A program made the position numbers and the translations under genes. Under the pieces are notes generated by a model, which saw only the letters and a program-made list of their open reading frames with translations, did not search any database and was not told where the DNA came from. Of a DNA stretch of 64,000 bases, positions 9,737 to 21,500 are shown piece by piece. How positions within the stretch are numbered: position 1 is the first letter of the stretch; each line of letters opens with the position of its first letter. The stretch covers positions 1 to 64,000 of the forward strand of contig CANRMA010000009.1 in the NCBI GenBank assembly GCA_947631625.1, given 5' to 3'. This DNA comes from an uncultured Lachnospiraceae bacterium (lineage in GTDB: Bacteria > Bacillota > Clostridia > Lachnospirales > Lachnospiraceae).

Positions 9737-10234
9737 ATGCATAAGAAAGTTTTTCAGCTTCTGGTTGACAATACATCGGGCGTGCTCAGCCGTATAGCCG
9801 GGCTGTTTTCAAGACGCGGCTACAACATTGAAAGCATAACGGCGGGAGTTACCGCAGATCCGAGATATACTCGAATTACCATAGTTACCTCCGGAGACGA
9901 CGAGATACTCGCCCAGATCGAAAAACAGGTTGCCAAACTGGTGGACGTCAGAGATATCAAGGAACTTAAGCCTAACGAAAGCGTTTACCGCGAGCTTGCC
10001 ATGATCAAGGTCAGAACTTCTGCGGATCACAGACAGAGCGTTATTGCCATAGCGGATATATTCCGCGCCAAGATAATTGACGTTTCCAACGACAGCCTTA
10101 TCATAGAACTTACCGGCAATCAGGATAAGATCGAGGCATTTATCAATCTGCTGGACGGATATGAGATATTGGAACTTGCAAGAACCGGAATAGCAGGACT
10201 TGGACGCGGTACGGAGAATGTTACATATCTTTAA
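9737..10234 (+). CDS. ilvN: Acetolactate synthase small subunit (ACT domain), copy 2
   Basis: HKKVFQLLVDNTSGVLSRIAGLFSRRGYNIESITAG; diverged paralogue of 9050-9538. Confidence 0.9.
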   Translation: MHKKVFQLLVDNTSGVLSRIAGLFSRRGYNIESITAGVTADPRYTRITIVTSGDDEILAQIEKQVAKLVDVRDIKELKPNESVYRELAMIKVRTSADHRQSVIAIADIFRAKIIDVSNDSLIIELTGNQDKIEAFINLLDGYEILELARTGIAGLGRGTENVTYL

Positions 10235-10296
10235 TGAAAGTTAAGAGTTTGCCAGACTCTTTTCAAAACATTTAATAACAAGTGTTATCAAAATAA

Positions 10297-11331
<1,035 letters not shown>

Positions 11332-11368
11332 AATTGGATTGGTTATGTTATGTAAACTAAATTATGAG

Positions 11369-11449
11369 AATTTAATTATTAACTGATTATATACAAATTT
11401 AATTATTTATTGATTATATGTAAATTTAATTATTAATTTATTATAATTA
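11369..11449. repeat. Three tandem AT-rich 27-bp units
   Basis: AATTTAATTATTAACTGATTATATACA / AATTTAATTATTTATTGATTATATGTA / AATTTAATTATTAATTTATTATAATTA. Confidence 0.7.
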
Positions 11450-11464
11450 ATAACCGGAATTGTT

Positions 11465-11512
11465 TATCCCGTCTCATGACATATGTATATGTTTATGGGA
11501 CGGGGTATTTTT
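11465..11512. terminator. Stem-loop terminator between convergent ilvC and XRE gene
   Basis: TATCCCGTCTCAT...TTATGGGACGGGGTATTTTT. Confidence 0.7.
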
Positions 11513-11521
11513 AGTAATTTA

Positions 11522-11854
11522 TTAAAGTAAATCTATTATTTTGATTATTTTTTCTTTTTTATCAATATCGCAATATTGTAATTTGTCTAAAATAGTATCA
11601 TCCAATGATTTAGTCTGTGACTCATTACGTTCAAACGTATATTCACCACTTATGAAATAATCAACGCTGCAGTTTAATGTATTTGCTATTTTGATAAGGG
11701 CGGTAAGCGACGGATTTGCACGACCGCATTCAATGTTACTGATATGAGAGGGATTGACATCTAACTGATTTGCGATAAATTCCTGCGTGATACCCAGGGA
11801 CATGCGGCGTTCCTTGATCTTAGAACCTATTACTTTAAAATTTAAATCTGTCAT
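11522..11854 (-). CDS. XRE-family HTH transcriptional regulator
   Basis: IGSKIKERRMSLGITQEFIANQLDVNPSHISNIECGRANPSLTALIKIANTLNCSVD. Confidence 0.93.
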   Translation of the reverse strand: MTDLNFKVIGSKIKERRMSLGITQEFIANQLDVNPSHISNIECGRANPSLTALIKIANTLNCSVDYFISGEYTFERNESQTKSLDDTILDKLQYCDIDKKEKIIKIIDLL

Positions 11855-12126
11855 AATGTGATCTGTTTGTTCCTTCCGTGTAAAATAGCATTTTTCCTAA
11901 TTACTAAATAATATGTTTTAATTTTAAAGTACTATTTCTATATGATTAATAATGTGTTATAAAGAATAATTAGTTATAACTAATGTTATATTGATATGAA
12001 TGTGTTAATGTGCTATAATCATATTATGCATATAAATGTAGATGTTTTATTCAATAACTAGTGGATAATTAAGTACAGGAAAAGGATTATAATTATCCGG
12101 AATTATTAGAGGGAGGAAATATAGAT

Positions 12127-15100
12127 ATGAAGATTGTAAAAAAGTGGCTGGCACTTATACTTGCGGTATGCATGGCGCTAAACGGAAGTGTTATAAATGT
12201 GCTTGCGGCAGAACCGGGAAGCGTAGTTGAAATTTTAGACAATGAAACTATGCAGAGTGAATCTGACCAAGGAGAGCAGACTGCCAATACGGGTAATGAA
12301 ATGATGCATGATGCCTTTGATATGGATGATGAACGGTATGATAATGATACTGTTGATACCGATGATGCTGTTATGCCGCAGGAAAGTACAGAAGAAACTC
12401 AAAGTGACGTAATAGCTGATAGTAAAATAGATGAAGATCAGGAAGAGATATCAGAAGATAATGAAAGTGCAGATTCAGATGAGGTTTATCCTGAGGATAG
12501 TGAAAATGTAAGCTCAGATGAGGTCTATTCTGAAGAATCTCAAGAATCAGAATATGATATTGACAGAACCACTGAAACATCCACAGACTTGGATATTGAC
12601 AGCTTAATGTCAATGGATGTAAATGAACGGCTTGCGCAAATGACATCGGAAGGCGATATAGCAAGTGGCGTGACAGGAGATATTGCGTGGGTTATAAATG
12701 TTGATGGAAAGCTTATTGTGGTAGGAAGCGGCGAATACATAGCTGAAGGAGATCTTACACCTTGGCATGATAATTGTAATGATATAATATCGGCTAATAT
12801 AAATATTAGAAATATTAATTGTTTAACTTCTTTATTTTTGGATTGTTCTAAATTGACAAGTGTAGATTTAAGCGGTCTGGATATGAGTAAAGTTACTTAT
12901 ATGAATAAAATGTTTTCAGGATGTGAATGTCTGAAAAATATAGATTTAAGCATGTTTGATACGGATATAGTTGTTAGTATGTCAGCTATGTTTAAAGACT
13001 GCAAAAATATAGAAAATTTGAATTTGAAGACTTTTTATACTGAAAATGTAGAGGGTTTTGATTCAATGTTTTATGGCTGCAGTAGTCTTCAGACTCTTGA
13101 TTTGTCGAATTTTAGGACTGATAGTGCAAAAAATATGAATAATATGTTTAGAGACTGTGGTGCGCTTGCGTCTTTAAATGTGAACGAATTTAATACAATA
13201 AATGTAACCAGTATGAACCGAATGTTCAGCGGATGCAGTAATTTAACTGAAATTAATGTAAATAATTTCAATGTTTCTCAAGTGGAAAGCATGAGATATT
13301 TATTTTATGCCTGCAGTAAGCTTCAGACGATTGATTTTGGCAGTTTTGATGTTTCAAATGTAAAACAGATGGATCATATGTTTGATGGTTGCAGTATGCT
13401 GACAAATCTGAATTTGAGTGGTTTTGATGTAAAAAATGCGGAACAGGTAAGCTCTTTGATAGAAGACTGTACTGCGCTTAAAACCATTAATACGCCTAAA
13501 AATCTTTCTCTGGAGATAATGCTTCCACAAAATGAAAATGAAGTATGGAAGATGCCGGACGGAACAGTTATTAATGTGTTGCCGCAGAATTTAGATTATA
13601 GTGTAGAGATTAGAAAATATGATGAAAGTATAATTAATGAAAATGATATAGCGCATGGCTCATATAAAGATATTGTCTGGTCAATAAATGCTGATGGTAA
13701 ACTTACGGTTATCGGGAGCGGAAACCTTCACACTGTAGATTTTCCGGATGAAGACGATTATCCATGGCTTAGTTATAGAGAGTCTATTATATCAGCAGAG
13801 ATAAATCTTACTGACCCTATATTTGCAGATTACCTGTTTTATAATTGCAGTAATCTCAAAGAGGTAAACATAATTAATTTTAACACAGATAAACTTGCTG
13901 ATATGTATGGTATGTTTTTGGGCTGCGATAATCTGGATAAAATCAGTGTGCCTGCAGGATTAACAGAGACTTGTTGGCTGCCTATTTTAGAAGGAGCAGA
14001 AATCTGGATCATGCCGGACGGCACAGAGATTACATACTTACCAATGAATTTAAGCGAGCGTACAGAAATTATAAAAACTTCAAAGGTAATAAAGCCGGGA
14101 GAAGATATTGCAAGCGGAGTTAGCGGAGAGATTACTTGGACTATAGATGCAGATGGTAAACTAACACTGGAAGGAAATGGAGATTATAAGTTAGTAGATG
14201 CTTGTACTCCTTGGTATGGATATAGAACTTATATTAAATCAGCCAAAGTAAATGTTGCAAATATGAAAAACATGGCATTATTGTTTCAGGGTTGTGATAA
14301 CCTCGAAAATGTAGATTTAAGTGATTTAGATACATCTAAAGTAACTGATATGAGTGGTTTATTTATGGACTGCGTAAAGCTCAAAGATATTAATTTTGGC
14401 AATTTTGACACAAGCAACGTATACGATATGATGAGCATGTTCAGCGGTTGTAAGAGTCTTGTAAATCTTGATCTGAGCATATTTGATACCGGAAAAGTTG
14501 AAGATATGAGTTGTATGTTCTATGGCTGCAGTAGTTTAGAAAATCTTGATTTGCATAGTTTTGATACAAGTAATGTATCGGATATGTCCAGTATGTTTAC
14601 TATGTGTAGAAAGCTTGAACAGATCAATATAAGTGGTTTTAATACTGAAAATGTAATAAATATGTCATTTATGTTTAATGCCTGCGACGAATTAAAAAAT
14701 ATAGATTTAAGCAGTTTTGATACTTCAAATTTAGATTTGGTTTATGCTATGTTTGCTAATTGTGGCAGTTTGGAAAGTTTGGATTTAAGCAGTTTTGATT
14801 TATTTAAGCTTAATGATCTGGATCACTTCGATGATGAGAATGAAGTTGTTGGAGAAATGCTCATCGGTTGTAATATGTTGAGACAAATACAAACGCCTAA
14901 GAACCTTAAGATGTCCGTTCAGCTTCCAGCAGGCAGAACATGGACAATGCCTGATGGCGCACAAATTACTGAATTACCGAAGAATTTGAGTTACAGCGTT
15001 GAAATAACTTGCGTAACCAGTGAGATCGATGACTCACATATCGGAAACCCGTCTTACGAGGATCCGGGTGACGACACAACTTATGGCATCGATAAAAGAA

Positions 15101-16239
15101 TAGACCTAAACTCCATAAATGGAGAAATTTCCAAAATTAAAGCCAAAACATACGACGGTACGTCTTATGAACCTTCCGTGAAAGTTACGGTAAAGGAAAA
15201 TAATAAAAAGAAAACCCTCATTGAAGGAACTGATTACAGAGTAATATATTCAAACAATACAAATGCCGGAACCGGAATTGTAACCGTAAGAGGAAACGGA
15301 ATTTATAAAGGAGAACTTACAAAAGAATTTACGATTAATCCTAAGGCTATTAAGAAAGCCAAGGTTACTGCCGGAAGCTTGACTGTAGGAGAAAGTACTT
15401 CAGACATACCTATACAGGTATATGACGGAAACATACTTTTGACAAGAGATATTGATTATACATTATCATACCCTGCCGATATAACATCTAAAGCAGCTAA
15501 GTCTGTTAAAGTAAAGGTCATTGCCAAAGAAGGCAGCGATTATATTGGGGAAACAACGGTAAAAGTTGCTGTATATGAAGCAACTGCGGATAAGATTATC
15601 AATCCTGAGAATGTAACGCTTGCAAATGAAACTATGTCGTACACAGGAAAGGCCGTAAAGAATACTGTTACAGTGAAACTTGGCGATACAGTTCTTACCA
15701 ATAAGCAATACAAAGTGCAGTATCAGAATAATAAAAATGCAGGAACAGCCTTTATTATAGTCACAGGAAAAGGCGGTTATAAAGGCAAAGTTGTTAAATC
15801 ATTTGAGATAACTGCAAATACTCCTGCATTTGAAATTAAGAAAATTTCCGACAAAACCTACAATGGGAAGCTGCAGAAGCCATCAGTTACAGTAAAAGCG
15901 AACGGAAAGAAACTTAAAAAGAATAAAGATTATACAGTTTTTTATAAAAATAATCTGCATGCCGGAACAGCTACAGTAACTGTAATAGGTAAAGGTAATT
16001 ACAGCGGAAGAGCGGAACAGACTTTCACTATAAATAAACAGAAGATTTCCAAAGTTTCCGTAAAAGGAACCCGGAAAAGCGGACTTACAATAAGTTATGG
16101 CAAGAGGACATTGCAGGAAGGAATTGATTACACCTTGAATTATGGAGAAATTAAGAAAAATAAAATAAAAGTTACCATAACGGCTACGGAGAAGAGTGAT
16201 TTCAAAGATAGTGTAATTAAGACCGTAAAAATAGGATAG
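12127..16239 (+). CDS. Large secreted BspA-type (DUF285 leucine-rich repeat) surface protein with C-terminal Ig-like/MBG-like repeats
   Basis: Signal peptide; repeated NMNxMFxGCSxLxxLDLSxFDTSNV; three GDIASGVxGxIxWxIxxDGKLxxxGxG modules; C-terminal KTYDGTSYEPSVKVTV...NAGTG repeats. Confidence 0.9.
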   Translation: MKIVKKWLALILAVCMALNGSVINVLAAEPGSVVEILDNETMQSESDQGEQTANTGNEMMHDAFDMDDERYDNDTVDTDDAVMPQESTEETQSDVIADSKIDEDQEEISEDNESADSDEVYPEDSENVSSDEVYSEESQESEYDIDRTTETSTDLDIDSLMSMDVNERLAQMTSEGDIASGVTGDIAWVINVDGKLIVVGSGEYIAEGDLTPWHDNCNDIISANINIRNINCLTSLFLDCSKLTSVDLSGLDMSKVTYMNKMFSGCECLKNIDLSMFDTDIVVSMSAMFKDCKNIENLNLKTFYTENVEGFDSMFYGCSSLQTLDLSNFRTDSAKNMNNMFRDCGALASLNVNEFNTINVTSMNRMFSGCSNLTEINVNNFNVSQVESMRYLFYACSKLQTIDFGSFDVSNVKQMDHMFDGCSMLTNLNLSGFDVKNAEQVSSLIEDCTALKTINTPKNLSLEIMLPQNENEVWKMPDGTVINVLPQNLDYSVEIRKYDESIINENDIAHGSYKDIVWSINADGKLTVIGSGNLHTVDFPDEDDYPWLSYRESIISAEINLTDPIFADYLFYNCSNLKEVNIINFNTDKLADMYGMFLGCDNLDKISVPAGLTETCWLPILEGAEIWIMPDGTEITYLPMNLSERTEIIKTSKVIKPGEDIASGVSGEITWTIDADGKLTLEGNGDYKLVDACTPWYGYRTYIKSAKVNVANMKNMALLFQGCDNLENVDLSDLDTSKVTDMSGLFMDCVKLKDINFGNFDTSNVYDMMSMFSGCKSLVNLDLSIFDTGKVEDMSCMFYGCSSLENLDLHSFDTSNVSDMSSMFTMCRKLEQINISGFNTENVINMSFMFNACDELKNIDLSSFDTSNLDLVYAMFANCGSLESLDLSSFDLFKLNDLDHFDDENEVVGEMLIGCNMLRQIQTPKNLKMSVQLPAGRTWTMPDGAQITELPKNLSYSVEITCVTSEIDDSHIGNPSYEDPGDDTTYGIDKRIDLNSINGEISKIKAKTYDGTSYEPSVKVTVKENNKKKTLIEGTDYRVIYSNNTNAGTGIVTVRGNGIYKGELTKEFTINPKAIKKAKVTAGSLTVGESTSDIPIQVYDGNILLTRDIDYTLSYPADITSKAAKSVKVKVIAKEGSDYIGETTVKVAVYEATADKIINPENVTLANETMSYTGKAVKNTVTVKLGDTVLTNKQYKVQYQNNKNAGTAFIIVTGKGGYKGKVVKSFEITANTPAFEIKKISDKTYNGKLQKPSVTVKANGKKLKKNKDYTVFYKNNLHAGTATVTVIGKGNYSGRAEQTFTINKQKISKVSVKGTRKSGLTISYGKRTLQEGIDYTLNYGEIKKNKIKVTITATEKSDFKDSVIKTVKIG

Positions 16240-16260
16240 AGCAATATAAGTTTATACAAA

Positions 16261-16292
16261 AACCGTGCCTGTTAAATTCGGGCACGGTTTTT
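16261..16292 (+). terminator. Rho-independent terminator of the BspA-like gene
   Basis: AACCGTGCC-TGTTAAATTCG-GGCACGGTTTTT. Confidence 0.9.
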
Positions 16293-16520
16293 GATTGTGT
16301 AAAGTTTAATAACCAATACAAAAATAAACAATACACAATAATTTAATGTTTGCAATTTCGTAAACAATATGCTATTATATAAGAAAGCATATTTTCTTAA
16401 ATAAATTCAGTACTTTCTTTTTTTTCTAAGTTTCAGAAAATCCATGCTTTTATCCGAATTAACAAAAAAATAAAAGCAGGAGGGACTGAAACAGCCCTTC
16501 TGTACAAAGGAGGGGTTATA

Positions 16521-17378
16521 ATGAGCGGGCCTAATGAACAAAAGGTGCAGCGCCGCTATAAAGATACCATTTTTCGTATGTTATTTAAGGAAAAGGAAAA
16601 TCTTTTAAGCCTGTATAATGCGCTGAACAAGACAGATTACACAGATGTGGACGGCTTGGAGATCACTACGCTTGAGAACGCCGTTTATATGAATTATAAG
16701 AATGACATATCATTTGTTTTTGACTTAGAGCTTATGCTATATGAACATCAGTCTACGGTAAATCCAAATATGCCGCTGCGTGATCTGGTTTATGTAAGCA
16801 GTGTTCTTCAGAAAAGAGTTGAAGGAAGTAAACTGTATGGGTCTAAGAAGGTCATGATACCTGCGCCGCGTTTTGTAGTATTCTATAACGGTACGGTATT
16901 TCAACCGGAGAGACAGGTATTGAGGCTGTCGGATTCTTATGAAAAACGTCAGGATTACCCTGAGTTGGAGCTGACGGTAACGGTGTACAATATAAATCGT
17001 GGGTGTAATGAAGAGATTATGTCTGCATGCAGGCTTTTAAGGGAATATGCCGAATATGTTGAAAAAGTGCGTGAATATGCCGAAAAAATACCTTTCAGGG
17101 AAGCAGTGGAAAAGGCCGTGGATCAATGTATCAGGGAAGGTATCTTGTCGGAATTTCTGAAAAAGAACAGAGCGGAGGCGATTGATGTGTGGCTCTATGA
17201 ATATGATGAAAAAGGATATATGCAGGACATATACGATGAAGGTCTTGAGCAGGGCGAAGACCGTCTGGCAACGCTTCTGCAGACATTGATGACTGACGGC
17301 AGAAGCGATGATGTGAAACGCGCAATCGAAGACTCCGAATATAGAAAAACGCTGTACAGTGAATATTTTCCGGTTTAG
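16521..17378 (+). CDS. Rpn-family (PD-(D/E)XK nuclease/transposase-like) protein
   Basis: RRYKDTIFRMLFKEKENLLSLYNALNKTDYTD...FDLELMLYEHQSTVNPNMPLRDLVYVSSVL, typical of Rpn/PDDEXK proteins. Confidence 0.85.
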   Translation: MSGPNEQKVQRRYKDTIFRMLFKEKENLLSLYNALNKTDYTDVDGLEITTLENAVYMNYKNDISFVFDLELMLYEHQSTVNPNMPLRDLVYVSSVLQKRVEGSKLYGSKKVMIPAPRFVVFYNGTVFQPERQVLRLSDSYEKRQDYPELELTVTVYNINRGCNEEIMSACRLLREYAEYVEKVREYAEKIPFREAVEKAVDQCIREGILSEFLKKNRAEAIDVWLYEYDEKGYMQDIYDEGLEQGEDRLATLLQTLMTDGRSDDVKRAIEDSEYRKTLYSEYFPV

Positions 17379-17541
17379 TTAAAATTTTTATTAAAAGATT
17401 AAACTGTGGTTGAACGGTGGTTTTAGTAAACGGTAAACGGCGTTTTAAAAAAACATTTTTCATATGCGCTATTATATGTTAAAATAATATATGTGTGAAA
17501 ATATAATATGTTAAGAAACGGTACAACAGGAGGTAAAAGTC

Positions 17542-18795
17542 ATGGGAATGACAATGACGCAGAAAATTCTCGCGGCGCATGCAGGATTGGATAGAGTAGA
17601 GGCAGGACAACTGATCGAAGCTGATCTGGATCTGGTGCTTGGCAACGATATAACCAGTCCGGTAGCAATCAAAGAAATGGAGAAAATGAATGTAGACGGA
17701 GTGTTTGACAAGGATAAGATCGCTCTTGTTCCGGATCATTTCGTGCCTAATAAAGATATAAAATCGGCGGAACACTGCAAATGTGTAAGAGAATTTGCAT
17801 ATCGTAATAAAATAACCAATTATTTTGAAGTGGGTGAAATGGGAATCGAACATGCGCTTTTGCCGGAGAAAGGTCTGACCGTTGCGGGCGACGTTATCAT
17901 AGGCGCGGATTCCCATACGTGTACATACGGTGCGCTTGGCGCGTTTTCTACGGGCGTCGGCAGTACGGATATGGCTGCGGGCATGGCAACAGGCAAGGCA
18001 TGGTTCAAAGTGCCTTCTGCAATCAGATTTAACCTTGTAGGCAAACCGTCGGAATGGGTCAGCGGCAAGGATGTTATCCTGCATATCATAGGAATGATAG
18101 GCGTGGACGGAGCACTCTATAAATCTATGGAGTTTACCGGTGAAGGTGTTAAAAATTTAACAATGGATGACCGTTTCACGATCGCGAATATGGCTATAGA
18201 GGCAGGCGGAAAGAACGGTATTTTCCCGGTTGATGAATTGGCGGTTGCTTATATGAAGGAACATTCCGATAAGCCTTATAAAATTTATGAGGCGGATGAA
18301 GACGCGGTTTATGATGAGGAATATACAATAGATTTAAGCACGCTGCGTCCGACAATAGCGTTTCCGCATCTGCCTGAGAACACTAAGACGATTGATGAAA
18401 TTAAAGAAGATATTAAGATAGATCAGGTGGTTATCGGCTCCTGTACCAACGGGCGTATTGATGATATGCGTATCGCGGCAAAGGTATTAAAAGGCAGACA
18501 TGTGGCAAAGGGACTGCGCTGCATAGTAATCCCTGCGACTCAGGCGGTTTATATGCAGGCAATGGAAGAAGGGCTTTTAAAGATATTTATTGAAGCCGGC
18601 GCGGTAGTAAGCACGCCGACCTGCGGGCCCTGTCTTGGCGGTTATATGGGGATTTTAGCTCAGGGTGAGAGATGTGTGTCCACTACAAACCGTAATTTTG
18701 TAGGCCGTATGGGACATGTTGAGTCGGAGATATATCTTGCAAGTCCTGCGGTTGCGGCGGCTAGCGCTATAGAGGGTAAGATCTCCTGTCCCTGA
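17542..18795 (+). CDS. leuC: 3-isopropylmalate dehydratase large subunit
   Basis: [57 protein letters not shown]; followed by leuD. Confidence 0.95.
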   Translation: MGMTMTQKILAAHAGLDRVEAGQLIEADLDLVLGNDITSPVAIKEMEKMNVDGVFDKDKIALVPDHFVPNKDIKSAEHCKCVREFAYRNKITNYFEVGEMGIEHALLPEKGLTVAGDVIIGADSHTCTYGALGAFSTGVGSTDMAAGMATGKAWFKVPSAIRFNLVGKPSEWVSGKDVILHIIGMIGVDGALYKSMEFTGEGVKNLTMDDRFTIANMAIEAGGKNGIFPVDELAVAYMKEHSDKPYKIYEADEDAVYDEEYTIDLSTLRPTIAFPHLPENTKTIDEIKEDIKIDQVVIGSCTNGRIDDMRIAAKVLKGRHVAKGLRCIVIPATQAVYMQAMEEGLLKIFIEAGAVVSTPTCGPCLGGYMGILAQGERCVSTTNRNFVGRMGHVESEIYLASPAVAAASAIEGKISCP

Positions 18796-18894
18796 ATTCC
18801 AATAAAGACAGGATATATGAAGCAAAATGTAAAGTAACGGATTTTATAAATTTTTATAAATGATCAGGATTATGGAAAGAACGAGGATTGAAAA

Positions 18895-19383
18895 ATGAAA
18901 GCAGCAAAAGGATTGGTTTTTAAATATGGGGATAACGTAGATACGGATGTTATCATTCCGGCGCGTTATCTTAATTCTTCCGAGCCTAAAGAACTTGCGG
19001 CTCATTGTATGGAGGATATCGACAAAGAGTTTATAAATAAGGTAAAAGAGGGCGATATTATAGTTGCAACCAAAAACTTTGGCTGCGGCTCTTCGAGGGA
19101 ACATGCGCCCATCGCTATCAAGGCCGCAGGAGTAAGCTGTGTCATTGCGGAGACTTTTGCAAGAATTTTTTACAGGAATGCAATAAATATCGGACTTCCA
19201 ATCATCGAGTGCCCGGAAGCGGCCAAAGATATTGACGCAGGAGATACGGTGGAAGTTAATTTTGACACAGGTGTCATAACTGATATAACAAAGGGAACTA
19301 CATATAAGGGTCAGGCCTTTCCTGAATTTATGCAGAAGATAATTGCTGCGGGCGGACTTGTAAATTATATTAACCGGAAGTAA
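18895..19383 (+). CDS. leuD: 3-isopropylmalate dehydratase small subunit
   Basis: [34 protein letters not shown]. Confidence 0.95.
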   Translation: MKAAKGLVFKYGDNVDTDVIIPARYLNSSEPKELAAHCMEDIDKEFINKVKEGDIIVATKNFGCGSSREHAPIAIKAAGVSCVIAETFARIFYRNAINIGLPIIECPEAAKDIDAGDTVEVNFDTGVITDITKGTTYKGQAFPEFMQKIIAAGGLVNYINRK

Positions 19384-19485
19384 CGGAATACTTATAAGCT
19401 GTATTAAGCGTTTTACCGGTAATAATGTCATAACTTATAAGTGTAATAAACAATTTAAAGTTTAATAATATGCGGTGAACAGTAT

Positions 19486-20247
19486 ATGGTAAACAGAGTT
19501 GACGGGAATAGTCATTATGAGTATCAGAAATTAAAAAATACCAATATTCAGGATACCGGAGAAAAATTCAGTCTGGATTATAAACAGAGTGAGCTTGAGA
19601 CAAAGTCCGGGAAAGATAAGGATAAAGAAGAAAAGGTCGATTTACAGGCTAAACAGACGGCGGTTGAAAACGGCGGCGTACGTCTGGATCTGTCCGGGCG
19701 TGGACAGAAGGCGGCTTCGGTACGCATCGGCGTATCATCTTCGTCCAAAGCGCAGGAAACCATAGATATAAAATCGCTTATAGATACGGTAAAAGATTTT
19801 ATATCGACTGCGGTCAGCGCGGTCAAAGAGTTTTTTTATAATCTTTGGTATGATAAGCCTCAAACTGATTTAGAGGCAGACTTAAATATAAAAACTGATA
19901 TGGATACAGCGGTTGGGAATGTCTCTGAAGGGGCTTTGAGCGAACGCGAGGATATAACGGCAGAGTCAGCGGGTGAAGCCAATTCAGAAAATCAGCCTGA
20001 AGATTTAATTGATTTAAAGACCGCATATCGTATTAGGAATGAGAAACTTGACCGCGAGGTTCAGCCTTATCTTAAAAAAGGTGATCTGAATCAGGTCATC
20101 AGCCTTCTTACAGATAACGGAAAGAAAAGTATCGCAATGAATTCCGGTCTTTTAACTTATTATGACAGAAATGGGAGAATGGTAGAGCCCAATGCGTCAG
20201 ACCGGGAGCGGATACTGCATGGGGATATCAATACACGTAAGTTATAA
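19486..20247 (+). CDS. Hypothetical protein
   Basis: Long ORF after leuD; charged low-complexity protein with an amphipathic segment; no family recognised. Confidence 0.6.
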   Translation: MVNRVDGNSHYEYQKLKNTNIQDTGEKFSLDYKQSELETKSGKDKDKEEKVDLQAKQTAVENGGVRLDLSGRGQKAASVRIGVSSSSKAQETIDIKSLIDTVKDFISTAVSAVKEFFYNLWYDKPQTDLEADLNIKTDMDTAVGNVSEGALSEREDITAESAGEANSENQPEDLIDLKTAYRIRNEKLDREVQPYLKKGDLNQVISLLTDNGKKSIAMNSGLLTYYDRNGRMVEPNASDRERILHGDINTRKL

Positions 20248-20264
20248 ACAAACAGGGTCGTATT

Positions 20265-21368
20265 TTATGCCATATCATATGGAGATACGACTCTGTTTTT
20301 TCCGTTCTGTTTTCCATAATACAGTCTGGAATCGGCATGAGAGATAGTGGCTTCCATTGATTCTCCGTTTTTATGAGAAGCAATTCCCAGAGTAATGGTA
20401 ACGTGTATAGTTGTATCATTCAGTACGAATTCATGATTTTCGATAGAACGGCGGATATTTTCGGCAAGCTGAATGGCATGGTCAAGATTTCCTATGCTCA
20501 GAATAAGGATCTCCTCACCGCCCCAACGGCATACATAACCGTTGCCGCTCATAACATCCTGCATTATCTGCGCAATGTCTTTTAAGACCACATCCCCGAA
20601 ATCATGTCCATACGTGTCATTTACCCTTTTGAAGTTATCGATGTCACACATAACGAGCGCAAATTTTTCGTCCATATTGGTCGTGTTTTCCAGAAAAGTA
20701 TGCATACTGCGCCGGTTATACAGACCTGTGAGCGGGTCAACGCTTGCCATGTTGTCGAGCATGGTATTTTGCAGACGGAGTTTGCCGGTTATAGTCTGCA
20801 TATCTAATATAAAAATAGCGGTGACCAACAGAAGGAATGCAAAGTTGCAGGTGGCATTATATGAATAGATCATAAATTCCGCGGTCGGAGATATGTTGAG
20901 AGTATATATACAGCCTATTTTTAACGTAATAAGCCTGCTTCCGATAAAGAATATATATGCAAAAACACTTGTCGATATAGCGATAAGATATCTGCGTTTT
21001 GAAGTCATCATGGTCGTGCATATATAAAAGCAGAACGGAACAAGACCTATCAGATATTGTTGGAAGCCGAAACTCCAACCTACGCAGACAGTCGCCAAAA
21101 TAGCGTGAAGAACGATCTCCACACAGGTAATATAAAAAACATTTATGATATTTTTCTCATATCCGTATTTGATGCTGTTGGCGCCGCATATATATACAAT
21201 AACGCTTATTATGTTAAAAATTATAAGAGGCACGACTTTTAAAAATGAAAAAAGTATAAGAAAACTAAAATGCACCGCGGCAACCGCAAAAACAATGAGA
21301 CTGTATTTAAATCGATTAGACGATATATTTTTAACTAAGTATTGACTTAGTCGGGAAAATGGTTTCAT
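20265..21368 (-). CDS. Membrane-bound diguanylate cyclase (GGEEI active site)
   Basis: N-terminal TM segments; DPLTGLYNRRSM...CDIDNFKRVNDTYGHDFGD...CRWGGEEILIL. Confidence 0.92.
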   Translation of the reverse strand: MKPFSRLSQYLVKNISSNRFKYSLIVFAVAAVHFSFLILFSFLKVVPLIIFNIISVIVYICGANSIKYGYEKNIINVFYITCVEIVLHAILATVCVGWSFGFQQYLIGLVPFCFYICTTMMTSKRRYLIAISTSVFAYIFFIGSRLITLKIGCIYTLNISPTAEFMIYSYNATCNFAFLLLVTAIFILDMQTITGKLRLQNTMLDNMASVDPLTGLYNRRSMHTFLENTTNMDEKFALVMCDIDNFKRVNDTYGHDFGDVVLKDIAQIMQDVMSGNGYVCRWGGEEILILSIGNLDHAIQLAENIRRSIENHEFVLNDTTIHVTITLGIASHKNGESMEATISHADSRLYYGKQNGKNRVVSPYDMA

Positions 21369-21484
21369 TACTCAGTTGTCCTCTGATCCTTTGATAAAAT
21401 TAGTTTGTATACAATATTATTATATAGTAAAAATCCGTTCGTGTAAATAATTTATAAGCTGTTTAATATTTAATGTTATATTGT

Positions 21485-21500
21485 ATAAGGGTTTAATATA
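21485..21500 (+). repeat. 16-bp direct repeat flanking palindromic element A (left copy; right copy 21708-21723)
   Basis: ATAAGGGTTTAATATA at both positions. Confidence 0.75.

Noticed and set aside
12841-14800. CRISPR-like periodic repeats
   Set aside because: Periodicity comes from in-frame DUF285 leucine-rich repeats; repeats are degenerate and not separated by unique spacers.
16521-17378. Active IS element
   Set aside because: Rpn-family protein only; no terminal inverted repeats or target duplication seen around it.
17379-17541. T-box or leucine riboswitch upstream of leuC
   Set aside because: GAACGGTGGTTTTAG only superficially resembles the T-box AGGGTGGNACCGCG; no terminator/antiterminator pair seen.
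18844-19431. 195-aa antisense ORF covering leuD
   Set aside because: Opposite a clearly conserved leuD; artefact of codon bias.
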